Shown here: piece by piece, positions 17,851-27,148 of the stretch
Layout: each line of letters begins with the position of its first letter
How positions within the stretch are numbered: position 1 is the first letter of the stretch
Origin: Bacteroidota bacterium
GTDB taxonomy: Bacteria > Bacteroidota > Bacteroidia > Bacteroidales > UBA932
Reading direction: 5' to 3'
Assembly: GCA_029567375.1 (NCBI GenBank)
Contig: JAKQLB010000042.1
Span: 1 to 41,351 of the forward strand
Length of the DNA: 41,351 nucleotides
Program-made: the position numbers and the translations under genes
Notes under the pieces: generated by a model
Told to the model about the DNA's origin: nothing
Database searches by the model: none
Seen by the model: the letters and a program-made list of their open reading frames with translations, nothing else

Positions 17851-17869
17851 TAAAATTGCAGAAATCAAT

Positions 17870-19609
17870 ATGAGCATTGAGAAAAAATGGATAGTGATGG
17901 AGCCGGGTAATCCGGCTCTTGTACGCCAACTCACACAGGAGCTGGGTATTGATTCTGTATTGGCCAATCTATTGGTCCAAAGAGGTATCGACACTTTTGC
18001 CAAGGCAAGGGAATTTTTCCGTCCCGACCTTTCAAAGCTACATGATCCCTTTTTAATGAAGGATATGGATAAGGCGGTCGAACGTCTTCATAAGGCAGTT
18101 GTAAAGAGAGAAACCATCCTGATATACGGAGACTATGATGTGGATGGTACCACAGCGGTAGCTCTGGTCTATTCATTTATAAAGTGCCTCACCAACCGCG
18201 TGGAATACTACATTCCCGACAGATATGATGAAGGTTACGGCATTTCCTACAAGGGCATAGATACTGCACGGGACCACAATTGCACCCTGATCATAGCACT
18301 GGACTGCGGGATCAAAGCTATCGAAAAAGTTAACTACGCCAAAAGTTTGGGTATAGATATGATTATCTGCGACCACCACCTTCCGGACGAGAAACTTCCC
18401 GATGCCGTGGCAGTGCTCGACCCCAAGCGGCAGGATTGCAACTACCCCTTCGATGACCTTTCCGGCTGTGGAGTAGGCTTCAAGTTGGTCCAGGGCTACG
18501 CCCAAAAACATGATATCCCTTTTGAAAATATAGTTTCGCTGCTTGATCTTCTGGTGGTCAGCATCGCTTCCGACCTGGTCTCCGTCACCGGAGAAAACCG
18601 CGTGTTGGCATACTACGGACTCAAGCAACTAAATGAAAACCCTCGTGAGGGTCTGCAAACTATCATCAAACTCTCCGGACTCGAAAAACACCGCATTACC
18701 ATTGACGAAATAGTCTTCAAAATAGGTCCCCGCATCAATGCGGCGGGCAGGATGGAGTCGGGTAAAACTGCAGTGGATATGCTCACCTCCAGGGATGAAG
18801 ATGAATCAAAGGAGATCGGAGCGGCCATTAATGCCCACAACAACGACCGTAAGAAAGTTGACCGCGAGATTACCGAAGAGGCGCTTAAAATGGTGAAGAG
18901 CCTCCCCGGTTTCGAAAACAAAAAATCCACAGTGGTGTACAACCCCTCCTGGCACAAGGGAGTCGTCGGTATCGTGGCATCCCGCCTTGTGGAGGCCTAC
19001 TACCGTCCAACCATCGTACTCACCCAGTCGAATGGATTAATCACCGGCTCTGCACGCTCCATCCAGGGCTTTGACCTTTATGAAGCCATCGAATCCTGTT
19101 CCGACCTTCTGGAGAACTTCGGAGGACATATGTATGCTGCAGGCCTAACCCTCAAGGAGGAAAATCTTCAGATATTCACCGAGCGTTTCGAGAACTACGT
19201 GGCCTCCAAAATCGACGATGTAATATTGACACCGATTATCAATATCGACTCATATCTGGACTTTAAGCAGATAACACCCAAGTTTTTCAGATTGCTCAAG
19301 CAATTCCAGCCCTTCGGTCCCGGCAATCTCTCTCCTGTTTTCATTACTGAAAATGTCTACGACAACGGCAATGGACGCAGGGTTGGCTCTGCTGAAGCGG
19401 GTATGAAACATCTCAAACTGGAACTCATCCAGGAAGACGAACCTTACAGATATATTTCGGCGATCGCCTTTAACCTTTCTGAAAATTTCGAACATATCCA
19501 GGGCGGCAACCCCGTGGATATCTGCTATTCCATTGCTGAAAATTACTACCGGGGCATCGCCAACATCCAGCTCCGCGTTAAGGATATAAAGGAAAAAGAG
19601 TTGTTCTGA
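17870..19609 (+). CDS. recJ: Single-stranded-DNA-specific 5'-3' exonuclease RecJ
   Basis: A 579-residue DHH-family nuclease acting in recombination and mismatch or base-excision repair. Motif I is YGDYDVDGT (D88, D90, D92), then ALDCGIKA, the DHH motif D168-H169-H170 and the DHHA1 motif GGH at 418-420. A C-terminal OB-like domain follows. I start at ATG 17870 (MSIEKKWIVMEPG) because the -7 promoter element lies inside the longer reading frame that begins at 17819. It converges on the EamA gene with only a 7-base gap. Confidence 0.96.
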   Translation: MSIEKKWIVMEPGNPALVRQLTQELGIDSVLANLLVQRGIDTFAKAREFFRPDLSKLHDPFLMKDMDKAVERLHKAVVKRETILIYGDYDVDGTTAVALVYSFIKCLTNRVEYYIPDRYDEGYGISYKGIDTARDHNCTLIIALDCGIKAIEKVNYAKSLGIDMIICDHHLPDEKLPDAVAVLDPKRQDCNYPFDDLSGCGVGFKLVQGYAQKHDIPFENIVSLLDLLVVSIASDLVSVTGENRVLAYYGLKQLNENPREGLQTIIKLSGLEKHRITIDEIVFKIGPRINAAGRMESGKTAVDMLTSRDEDESKEIGAAINAHNNDRKKVDREITEEALKMVKSLPGFENKKSTVVYNPSWHKGVVGIVASRLVEAYYRPTIVLTQSNGLITGSARSIQGFDLYEAIESCSDLLENFGGHMYAAGLTLKEENLQIFTERFENYVASKIDDVILTPIINIDSYLDFKQITPKFFRLLKQFQPFGPGNLSPVFITENVYDNGNGRRVGSAEAGMKHLKLELIQEDEPYRYISAIAFNLSENFEHIQGGNPVDICYSIAENYYRGIANIQLRVKDIKEKELF

Positions 19610-19616
19610 TTAACAC

Positions 19617-20519
19617 TCAGACAGTTTTTAAACTCTTTCGCAACTGCGAAAGAACGACTCCGGAAATGGCAATTGCAAGGGCGAAAATCTGCATTGTCGT
19701 AAAACTCTCTTGTCCCATAAAGTATGCAACTACCGCTGAAACCGCAGGAATCATAGCGGAAAATATAGAGGCCCTGGTCATCCCAAGACCTTCGATTGCT
19801 TTTGTGTAGAGCACAAAAGAGAGGGAAGAGCAAAGTACGGCAAGTGCAATTACGGACTTTAGCACATCAAATGAGAGATATTCAGGCCTCCATTGGGGCA
19901 GACCCCAGATCATAAAGGGTATGAAGAATAAAATCGCACCGACAAGAAACTGCCAAGTGGTGATAGTGATGGCATTGTAGGTACTTGTGAGTCGTTTACA
20001 AATGGAAGAGTAACCCACTGCGCCTGCAACGGCAAGAAACAGAAAGAGTATTCCGTAGTAATTCTCCGAAGAAATAGTGCCATTCCATACAAAAAGGACT
20101 ATTCCCAAAACAGCGGCAATTATACCGGCTACATTGAGTCGGGATAGAGATTCGTTGAATAACAACCTGCCCATGATCATTGTAAAAATGGGAATTGTGG
20201 CAATTATTACAGCCGAAAGAGTAGCCGAACCGGTGATTTTCAAACCATAGGATTCTCCTATAAAATAGATGAAGGGTTCGAAAAATGCCAGCAGAAACAT
20301 CCACTTCATATCCTTGCGTGCCACCTTTTGCAAAGTACGGGTAATCGTGGAAAAGAGAAGCATTATGACTCCCGAAAGCAGCATCCTCATAAATATGAAT
20401 ATAAAGATCGGCACTCCCATTGCAATGAGATCGTTGGTCCATATAAAGGAGAATCCCCACAAGATAGTGGCGGTTATAATGGATATATAGAGAGGAAGTT
20501 TGCTTTTGGCCCTATTCAT
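19617..20519 (-). CDS. EamA/DMT-family transporter
   Basis: A 300-residue inner-membrane protein with about ten hydrophobic segments arranged as two EamA repeats (LYISIITATILWGFSFIW near the start, GAVGYSSICKRL at the second repeat). The family exports metabolites or amino acids; the substrate is unknown. I start at ATG 20519 (MNRAKSKLPLY); a longer reading frame to 20681 is only the shadow of dihydroorotase. The start overlaps the dihydroorotase stop by 8 bases (ATGAATAG), so translation is probably coupled. Confidence 0.9.
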   Translation of the reverse strand: MNRAKSKLPLYISIITATILWGFSFIWTNDLIAMGVPIFIFIFMRMLLSGVIMLLFSTITRTLQKVARKDMKWMFLLAFFEPFIYFIGESYGLKITGSATLSAVIIATIPIFTMIMGRLLFNESLSRLNVAGIIAAVLGIVLFVWNGTISSENYYGILFLFLAVAGAVGYSSICKRLTSTYNAITITTWQFLVGAILFFIPFMIWGLPQWRPEYLSFDVLKSVIALAVLCSSLSFVLYTKAIEGLGMTRASIFSAMIPAVSAVVAYFMGQESFTTMQIFALAIAISGVVLSQLRKSLKTV

Positions 20520-21843
20520 CGAAAGAGAGTGGTAATGAGGAGTTCCGACCGGTAAGCCGTGAATTGCGCACCACCGGAACGCCGTTGACAAGAGTATGCA
20601 CAACTGTTGAACTGAATCCGGTAAAAGGCGACCATCCGCATCTGCAAACGGTTGATGCGTCAGAGGGCCTACCAGGGTCAACTATAGTAATATCCGCAAA
20701 GTACCCCTCACGGAGATATCCTCTGCGGGAGATATTGAAGCAATCTGCGGGAGAGTGGCACATCAACCTCACCACGTCGGTAAGTGCAAAAACACCCTGA
20801 CGTGAAAGTTCGAGCATAGCCCGAAGAGAATGTTGTACCAATGGAATGCCGGAGGGCGACTGCAAATATGGAGCCTCTTTCTCTGATAATAAGTGCGGTG
20901 CATGATCAGTCGCTACTACCGATATCACCCCTTCACGTGCCGCCCGGCGGAGCGCCTCTCGGTCGGAGGAGCTCTTGATGGCGGGATTGCATTTTATAAG
21001 AGAGCCATATTTCTCATAGTCATGATCACAAAACCAGAGATGATGCACGCATACCTCACCGGTAATACGATCACACTTTACCCTTGCTTCTCGGAGCAAC
21101 TCCACCTCTTCGGCAGTACTGATATGAAGTATGTGCAGACGTGAGAAATGTTTAAGTGCCAGAGCGATGGCTTTACGGGTGGAGGTTATACAGGCCTCTC
21201 GACTGCGTATCTGCGGATGCATCTCAAATGGTAGCTCATCGCCGAAACGTTCACGGGCCATAGCGGTATTTGCGAGGATTATGGATTCCTCTTCGCAATG
21301 GGTTGCAATGAGCACGGGCGCTTTCGAAAATATAGCCTCCAGCGTGTCAGGATTATCCACCAGCATATTTCCGGTGGAAGAGCCCATAAAGACCTTGATA
21401 CCACAGACATTTCGCGGATCAGTCGCAAGTAGCTCAGGGAGATTGTCGTTGGATGCTCCGATATAAAATGAATAATTTGCAAGAGAGTCCTCCGCTGCCT
21501 TGGCAAACTTATTTGCAAGCAATTCCTGAGAGCATACCGGAGGATTATTGTTAGGCATATCCATATAGGAAGTAACGCCTCCCAGTACTGCAGCAGCGCT
21601 TTCAGTAGCAATGCTGCCCTTATGTTCCGCTCCCGGTTCGCGAAAATGCACCTGATCATCTATGACTCCTGGAAGAATGAGCATTCCGGAAGCATCAATT
21701 ACTTCCTTAGCCCGTTCCCGCAAGTGTGGAAAGTCTGCCGGATCCTTTGTTATCGCACTTATGAGGCCATTTTCAACAAAGAGGCCACCTGTAAAAGAGA
21801 GCCCCTCGTTGATGATTGTACCATTTTCAATAAAAATGCTCAT
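20512..21843 (-). CDS. pyrC: Dihydroorotase (class I-like amidohydrolase)
   Basis: A 443-residue amidohydrolase for the third step of pyrimidine synthesis (N-carbamoyl-aspartate to dihydroorotate). Visible are GVIDDQVHFREPG, the likely carboxylated Lys in GIKVFMGSSTG, metal His in IATHCEEE and LHILHIST, and the Asp in VVATDHAPH. The usual D-x-H-x-H metal motif reads D-D-Q-V-H, so the first His is Gln64; I recall the same substitution in other Bacteroidetes enzymes. The gene lies between a glycosyltransferase (15-base gap) and an overlapping EamA gene; no other pyrimidine genes are present. An allantoinase or hydantoinase relative is less likely. Confidence 0.9.
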   Translation of the reverse strand: MSIFIENGTIINEGLSFTGGLFVENGLISAITKDPADFPHLRERAKEVIDASGMLILPGVIDDQVHFREPGAEHKGSIATESAAAVLGGVTSYMDMPNNNPPVCSQELLANKFAKAAEDSLANYSFYIGASNDNLPELLATDPRNVCGIKVFMGSSTGNMLVDNPDTLEAIFSKAPVLIATHCEEESIILANTAMARERFGDELPFEMHPQIRSREACITSTRKAIALALKHFSRLHILHISTAEEVELLREARVKCDRITGEVCVHHLWFCDHDYEKYGSLIKCNPAIKSSSDREALRRAAREGVISVVATDHAPHLLSEKEAPYLQSPSGIPLVQHSLRAMLELSRQGVFALTDVVRLMCHSPADCFNISRRGYLREGYFADITIVDPGRPSDASTVCRCGWSPFTGFSSTVVHTLVNGVPVVRNSRLTGRNSSLPLSFDE

Positions 21844-21858
21844 TTAAATAATTGCATC

Positions 21859-22590
21859 TTATGCCTTGGGAGCAGCTTTGATCTTGCGGAATCTTAGCCT
21901 GATTACACCCCAGAAGGCTTCGCCAAAAATACCGCTGCTCATTTTGGAAGTACCTTCGGTACGGTCCACAAAAATAATGGGAACCTCAACGATCTTGAAT
22001 CCGAGCTTGTAGGTGTTATATTTCATCTCAATCTGAAATCCGTAACCTTTCATCCTTATATTTGAGAAATCGATCGTTTCGAGCACCTTACGACGATAAC
22101 ATTTAAAACCTGCCGTGGTGTCATAAACCCTCATTCCAAGTACCGTACGGACATAAGTAGATGCGTAATAGGACATTATAACCCTACCGATAGGCCAGTT
22201 TACAACACTGATACCGTTGCAGTAACGTGACCCGATGGCCAGATCGGCACCATCCTCATGACAAGCCTTGTAAAGACGCACCAGATCTTTGGGAGGATGT
22301 GAAAAGTCGGCATCCATCTCGAAAATATAATCATATTTATTCTCGATAGCCCATTTAAAACCCGTAATGTAGGCTGTACCAAGCCCCTGTTTACCAGCCC
22401 GCTCAATAATGAAAAGCGAGTCGGGAAACTCACTCTGAAGAGATTTGACAATAGCTGCCGTGCCGTCAGGCGAACCATCATCAATGACAACAATGTGGAA
22501 GTCAACCTCCTGTTCTTTGATTGCACGAATAATTTTCTCTATATTCTCCTTTTCATTGTAGGTGGGAATAATAACAACTTGTCGTGTCAT
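21859..22590 (-). CDS. Glycosyltransferase family 2, polyprenol-phosphate mannosyltransferase-like
   Basis: A 243-residue soluble GT2 enzyme resembling dolichol-phosphate mannose synthases: QVVIIPTYNEKENIEKII at the start, VIDDGSPDGTA, the metal-binding DADFSHPP, and RVYDTTAGFKCYRR. There are no C-terminal membrane helices. It probably loads a sugar from a nucleotide donor onto a polyprenyl phosphate for lipid or protein glycosylation. It follows tex by 47 bases and precedes dihydroorotase by 15. Confidence 0.93.
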   Translation of the reverse strand: MTRQVVIIPTYNEKENIEKIIRAIKEQEVDFHIVVIDDGSPDGTAAIVKSLQSEFPDSLFIIERAGKQGLGTAYITGFKWAIENKYDYIFEMDADFSHPPKDLVRLYKACHEDGADLAIGSRYCNGISVVNWPIGRVIMSYYASTYVRTVLGMRVYDTTAGFKCYRRKVLETIDFSNIRMKGYGFQIEMKYNTYKLGFKIVEVPIIFVDRTEGTSKMSSGIFGEAFWGVIRLRFRKIKAAPKA

Positions 22591-22637
22591 AGTCTCTCAA
22601 AAATTAAGTGTATTATCGTGTAAAGATAGTAAAAAAA

Positions 22638-24782
22638 TCATATTCCTCTCAAGGAAAGACCTATTCTCTGACGCTCCAAATCTACATTCACCACTTTGGC
22701 GTGAAGCTGCTGATGCAGTTTGAGTACTTGCGAGGGGTCCTCTACACGCTTATCGCTTATCTGAGAGACATGTATCAGCCCATTTTGCTTGATGCCGATA
22801 TCCACAAATGCGCCGAAATTGGTGATATTGGTTACAATGCAAGGCAAGATCATACCCACCTTTACATCTTCGATGGAGCGGATTTCGGAAGAGAACTCAA
22901 AAACCTTGATAATCGAACGGGGATCCCGACCGGGCTTAGCCAGCTCCTTTACAATATCCTTTAGCGTAGGCTCACCCACCTCCTCGGAAACATATTTTGC
23001 AATATCTATAGTGGAGGACAACTGCTCGTTGGAAATGAGATCGGTAAGCGAGACGCCCAAATCGGAGGCCATCTTTTCCACAAGTTCATACCGCTCGGGA
23101 TGGACAGCCGAATTGTCAAGCGGATTCTCGGCATTTGGAATTCTCATAAAACCGGCACATTGCTCAAAGGCTTTTTCACCGAGTCTGCGCACCTTGAGCA
23201 GCTCCCGGCGGCTGCCGAATGCACCGTTTTCATCGCGGTACTCTATAATATTGCCGGCCAGAACGGGACCTATACCTGAAACATAACGCAGAAGGTGCTT
23301 GCTGGCGGTATTGAGATTGACTCCGACATTGTTTACACAACTTTCAACCACCGTATCCAGACGCTCCTTGAGCAAAGTCTGGTTGACATCATGCTGGTAC
23401 TGACCTACTCCGATGGACTTCGGATCAATTTTGACCAGTTCAGCCAAGGGATCCATGAGACGACGGCCTATGGAAACGGCCCCCCTGACAGTAACATCAT
23501 AATCCGGAAACTCCTCCCTCGCAATCTCAGAGGCCGAATAGACTGAGGCGCCATCTTCGCTGACCGAATAGACTCTCACACCCTTAGGAAGCGCGATTTT
23601 CTTGATAAAGGCCTCTGTCTCGCGACCGGCAGTGCCATTACCGATAGCTATAACCTCTATCTTATAAGCTTCCACCAAATGAGAAATCTTTTTCATCGAA
23701 GCAATCTTCTCATTGTTGGGAGGATGGGGAAATATGGTATCATTGTACAGCAATACTCCCTGTGCATCGAGGCACACCACCTTGCATCCGGTCCTGAAGC
23801 CCGGATCTATGGCAAGGGTGCGCTTCTCACCTACCGGTGGAGCCAGAAGCAACTGACGGAGATTCTCTCCGAAAACACGGATGGAGTCGAGATCCGCCTT
23901 TTCTTTAGCTGCAGAGAGGGATTCATTTTCAATCGAAGGATGGAGCAGACGCTTATAGGAATCCTCCACGGCGGCATCCAATAGTTCGCGCACTGAGGGT
24001 GAGGGTTTGCTTTTGCCCTGATAAACGCGTCTTGAGATGCGTTCAATTGCGTAATCACTCTTCACATCCACCCTAACTCCCACGATCTCCTCGGAAGAAG
24101 CCCTGAGAATGGCAAGCAGACGGTGTGATGGAATCCTGTCGAGGCGTTCCGAAAAGTCAAAGTAATTGCGGTACTTGGATGCCTCCTCACTCTCCTCTTT
24201 CCCCTTGGAAACTTTGGTTACCACTCTACCCCATCTGGAATAGAGGTCTCGAAGGTCTGCACGTACATGCTGTGACTCGCTGATCCACTCGGCCATGATA
24301 TCATTTGCACCAGCGAGAGCCTCTTCCTCTGAAGTCACCTGATCACCGATATACTTTTGCGAGAGACTCTGCGGATCGTCGCATGTGATATTGAATATGG
24401 CCTCTGCGAGGGGTTCAAGTCCCTTTTCCTTAGCAATTGACGCTCTTGTGCGTCTTTTTGGACGATAAGGGAGATAAATATCCTCCAGAACTTGAGGGTC
24501 AACGAGCGACTCTATCTGTTCGCGAAGTGAGTCAGTGAGCTTTCCCTGCTCCTCAATACTCTTAAGCACAGCTTGTTTGCGTTTTTCGAGTTCTTCAAAA
24601 CGGAGATACCAATGTCTGATTTCAGCTACCTGGGTCTCGTCCAGAGCACCTGTGCGTTCTTTGCGATATCTGCTGATGAAGGGAATGGTAGCACCCTCCT
24701 CGAACAGTGAGATGCAGTTTTCGATTTGCCAAATTTTGACATTCATCGCCTCTGCAATATGGTCGAGATAGAGTCTAGTCAT
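22638..24782 (-). CDS. tex: Tex-family RNA-binding transcription accessory protein
   Basis: A 714-residue protein. It has the N-terminal helical Tex domain (ATIPFISRYRKERTGALDE), a YqgF/RuvC-like fold (LAIDPGFRTGCKVVCLD), HhH motifs (YVSGIGPVLAGNIIEYR) and a C-terminal S1 RNA-binding domain (VGMILPCIVTNITNFGAFVDIG). Tex is a cytoplasmic nucleic-acid-binding protein linked to transcription. I start at ATG 24782 (MTRLYLDHIAEAMN); a longer frame to 24899 lies inside the ClC gene. The start overlaps the ClC stop by 8 bases (ATGACTAG), suggesting coupled translation. Confidence 0.97.
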   Translation of the reverse strand: MTRLYLDHIAEAMNVKIWQIENCISLFEEGATIPFISRYRKERTGALDETQVAEIRHWYLRFEELEKRKQAVLKSIEEQGKLTDSLREQIESLVDPQVLEDIYLPYRPKRRTRASIAKEKGLEPLAEAIFNITCDDPQSLSQKYIGDQVTSEEEALAGANDIMAEWISESQHVRADLRDLYSRWGRVVTKVSKGKEESEEASKYRNYFDFSERLDRIPSHRLLAILRASSEEIVGVRVDVKSDYAIERISRRVYQGKSKPSPSVRELLDAAVEDSYKRLLHPSIENESLSAAKEKADLDSIRVFGENLRQLLLAPPVGEKRTLAIDPGFRTGCKVVCLDAQGVLLYNDTIFPHPPNNEKIASMKKISHLVEAYKIEVIAIGNGTAGRETEAFIKKIALPKGVRVYSVSEDGASVYSASEIAREEFPDYDVTVRGAVSIGRRLMDPLAELVKIDPKSIGVGQYQHDVNQTLLKERLDTVVESCVNNVGVNLNTASKHLLRYVSGIGPVLAGNIIEYRDENGAFGSRRELLKVRRLGEKAFEQCAGFMRIPNAENPLDNSAVHPERYELVEKMASDLGVSLTDLISNEQLSSTIDIAKYVSEEVGEPTLKDIVKELAKPGRDPRSIIKVFEFSSEIRSIEDVKVGMILPCIVTNITNFGAFVDIGIKQNGLIHVSQISDKRVEDPSQVLKLHQQLHAKVVNVDLERQRIGLSLRGI

Positions 24783-26538
24783 GGGAAACCTGTTGCAATT
24801 GCTCTCTGTAGGAAGAGAAAATCTTGGATTTGGAGACAAATCCGAGGTACTTGTTATTCCTGTCAACCACCGGAAGATTCCAGGCCTGAGTAACTTCAAA
24901 TTTATTCATCACGCTCTCCATTTTTTCATCGTAATAGACCATAGCAGGGGCGTTTTTCATTATGGTGGGTATCTGAACGCTCTCATACTGGCTTTGATCA
25001 AACATAATCTTCCTAACATCATCGAGAAAGACTATTCCCTGAAACTGGTTGTAATGATCCACGACCGGGAAAATATTGCGCTTTGAAGTGGCAATCACCT
25101 TGACCAGATCTCCCAGAGTACTATTGAAGCCGATTGTAGAAAAATCTGTCTCAATCAGATCCGATGTCTTGAGCAATGTAAGTACGGCCCGATCGCTGTC
25201 ATGGGTAAGCAAATCTCCCTGCTGTGCAATACGCTTGGTGTAAATTGAATACTGCTCTACCAAACGGATAGTGGCAAATGAGATAGCAGAAGTGAGAATA
25301 AGCGGAATCAACAGGTCGTATCCGCCGGTCATCTCCGCAATTAGAAAGATGGCAGTCATGGGTGCCTGCATCACTCCTGCCATCAATCCACCCATACCCA
25401 CAAGTACAAAGTTTGCCTCAGGAATAACGTGGATTCCGGTAAGATTGATGAACCGGCCAAGTACGAATCCCGCTATGCCTCCTGTAAAAAGAGTCGGACC
25501 GAAAGTACCGCCAACCCCTCCTCCTGCATTTGTAAAAGCGGTAGCATATACCTTTACCAGCAAAATTGCCGTGAAAAAGAGGAGTATTGCCCATTTGTTG
25601 GCCAAAACACGTTCACCGATGATGCCGCCCGCCATCTCAATGGGATTATTGTTGAGCATCAGGGTGAGGGAGTTGTAACCTTCGCCGTAAAGCGGCGGAA
25701 AAAGAAATACCAAAACACCCATAGCGATTGCTCCGATAATCCAGCGATTTATTGGCTTACGCACACGCCTCATCTTATCTTCAACTCTCAGGGAGGTCCT
25801 TATGAAATAGAGGGATATTATACCGCAAAATATACCCAGAATAAAATAATAGGGCAGATTACCCATAGAGAAGGTCTCGATGGTGTTTGCAATAGCTACT
25901 GCGTCACCCAGGAAAATATATGAAACTACTGTTGCCGTAATTGCAGAAATCAATAGCGGCAGTATGGAAGTCATGGAAATATTGAAAAGCAATATCTCCA
26001 GAGTAAAGAGCACTCCGGCCAGCGGAGCCTTGAAAATACCCGCCACAGCACCTGCAGCTCCACATCCGAGCAAGATAGTCATATTCTTATAGGACATGCC
26101 CATGCTCCTGCCTACATTAGAGCCTATCGCCGCACCGGTATATACTATAGGTGCCTCGGCACCGACAGAACCGCCAAATCCGATAGTAACCGAACTTGCC
26201 ATTATCGAAGTCCAGGTATTGTGAGGTTTTATGCGTGACTCATTGCGTGAAATGGAGAGCAGAACCTTGGTGACTCCGTGACTGATATCTTCCTTGACAA
26301 AAAATCGGACAAAAAGGAATGAAAGCAACATTCCTATGCCGGGATAGATGAGATAAAGGTATGCATCGGAGGGTTTTGTAAACCAAAAGGTTAAACCGTG
26401 ATGGATCCATTTAATCAAAGTCTTGAGCAATACGGCAGCAAAGCCGCACCCAAGTCCCACTACAAATGAGAGCAACACCAATTGTGTGCGCTCAGGTATG
26501 GCCGAAAAGCCCTTTTTAATTCTGGAAAATATTTTCAC
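24775..26538 (-). CDS. ClC-family chloride channel/antiporter with a C-terminal CBS pair
   Basis: A 587-residue membrane protein. The ClC core has many hydrophobic helices and the selectivity motifs GFGGSVGAEAP (122-130), where E128 corresponds to the gating Glu, and GGGVGGTFGPTLF. The canonical GREGP reads GAEAP here. After the membrane part, two CBS domains (about 450-575) could bind adenine nucleotides and regulate the pore. The start is GTG at 26538, directly after an in-frame TAG; no ATG is available before the first helix. tex overlaps its end. Confidence 0.95.
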   Translation of the reverse strand: MKIFSRIKKGFSAIPERTQLVLLSFVVGLGCGFAAVLLKTLIKWIHHGLTFWFTKPSDAYLYLIYPGIGMLLSFLFVRFFVKEDISHGVTKVLLSISRNESRIKPHNTWTSIMASSVTIGFGGSVGAEAPIVYTGAAIGSNVGRSMGMSYKNMTILLGCGAAGAVAGIFKAPLAGVLFTLEILLFNISMTSILPLLISAITATVVSYIFLGDAVAIANTIETFSMGNLPYYFILGIFCGIISLYFIRTSLRVEDKMRRVRKPINRWIIGAIAMGVLVFLFPPLYGEGYNSLTLMLNNNPIEMAGGIIGERVLANKWAILLFFTAILLVKVYATAFTNAGGGVGGTFGPTLFTGGIAGFVLGRFINLTGIHVIPEANFVLVGMGGLMAGVMQAPMTAIFLIAEMTGGYDLLIPLILTSAISFATIRLVEQYSIYTKRIAQQGDLLTHDSDRAVLTLLKTSDLIETDFSTIGFNSTLGDLVKVIATSKRNIFPVVDHYNQFQGIVFLDDVRKIMFDQSQYESVQIPTIMKNAPAMVYYDEKMESVMNKFEVTQAWNLPVVDRNNKYLGFVSKSKIFSSYREQLQQVSHD

Positions 26539-26584
26539 CTATTTATTTTAATCAAAGAGAGCAACCTTTCGGGCCACTCTCTAT

Positions 26585-26735
26585 ATGTTTGCTATTAGCC
26601 ATTGGCCGTTGGCTCTTGGCTTTCCTATTGGCCGATAGCTGTTGGCTTATTTATAATTACTCATAACTCCCCCGCTAAATACTCCTCACTCCCTATTCTG
26701 AACTCCCAACTACCCTACTACACACTACACACTAC
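26585..26735. repeat. Degenerate short-period repeat spacer
   Basis: Two adjoining low-complexity blocks lie between the ClC start and the end of the acidic hypothetical gene. At about 26595-26647 the units are TTGGC/TTGGCC spaced every 7-10 bases. At about 26660-26735 the units are ACTCC, AACTCCC and ACACTAC. Units diverge, so this is an old or imperfect array. I see no coding potential, although a short frame crosses it. Confidence 0.6.
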
Positions 26736-27079
26736 TCCTCCCCTTCGTCTGAACCCTGGTCATCTGCAAAGTCCTCGTCACTTGCGGGGAATCCGTCATC
26801 ACCCGAATCATCGTCATCGTCATCGTTGTCATCCTTGAAAAGGCCATTCTGCACATCTTCATAATCATCCACCTTCACCTTAATCTTCACAAGATAAATG
26901 GCATCAGGGATTTCAACGGAAACAGCATGAAAAGAGGTACCGTCCGGTTTGACAACCTTGAAGATATCACCCATATAATCTGCATATCCATGAGGATATT
27001 TCTCCTTGAATGCTTCCGCGAGTTCGGGAGACATATTTTCATAGCTAATTACAGCTCTTTTTTTGTTAGTGCCTATCAT
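26732..27079 (-). CDS. Conserved-looking hypothetical protein with an acidic tail
   Basis: A 115-residue protein. Residues 1-72 appear folded (KRAVISYENMSPELAEAF, then YMGDIFKVVKPDGTSFHAV and IYLVKIKVKVDD). Residues of about 82-115 are almost wholly Asp, Glu, Gly and Ser, encoded by a TCATCG-rich near-microsatellite on the + strand. I recall similar small proteins in Bacteroidales but cannot name the family or function. A TAnnTTTG match lies upstream at 27134-27141. It sits between ygiQ and the ClC gene. Confidence 0.7.
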   Translation of the reverse strand: MIGTNKKRAVISYENMSPELAEAFKEKYPHGYADYMGDIFKVVKPDGTSFHAVSVEIPDAIYLVKIKVKVDDYEDVQNGLFKDDNDDDDDDSGDDGFPASDEDFADDQGSDEGEE

Positions 27080-27133
27080 AAAGTGATTCGAATAATATAT
27101 ATATGTGCAATATTAGGAGATTTTTTTCAAATA

Positions 27134-27141
27134 CAAATGTA
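27134..27141 (-). promoter_or_regulatory. Possible -7 element for the acidic hypothetical gene
   Basis: CAAATGTA on + reads TACATTTG on -, a TAnnTTTG match 54 bases before the start codon. There is no convincing TTTG at -33. Confidence 0.4.
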
Positions 27142-27148
27142 ATTCACA

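Noticed and set aside
17819-17869. Longer recJ start at 17819
   Set aside because: The -7 promoter element at 17843-17850 lies inside this extension, and family homology begins after 17870.
20520-20681. N-terminal extension of the EamA transporter
   Set aside because: It is the out-of-frame shadow of the dihydroorotase C-terminus; the hydrophobic repeats start after ATG 20519.
24783-24899. N-terminal extension of Tex
   Set aside because: It overlaps the CBS-coding end of the ClC gene and has no Tex similarity.
26602-26838. A 78-residue + strand frame over the repeat spacer
   Set aside because: Its product is low-complexity and runs antisense into the acidic hypothetical gene.
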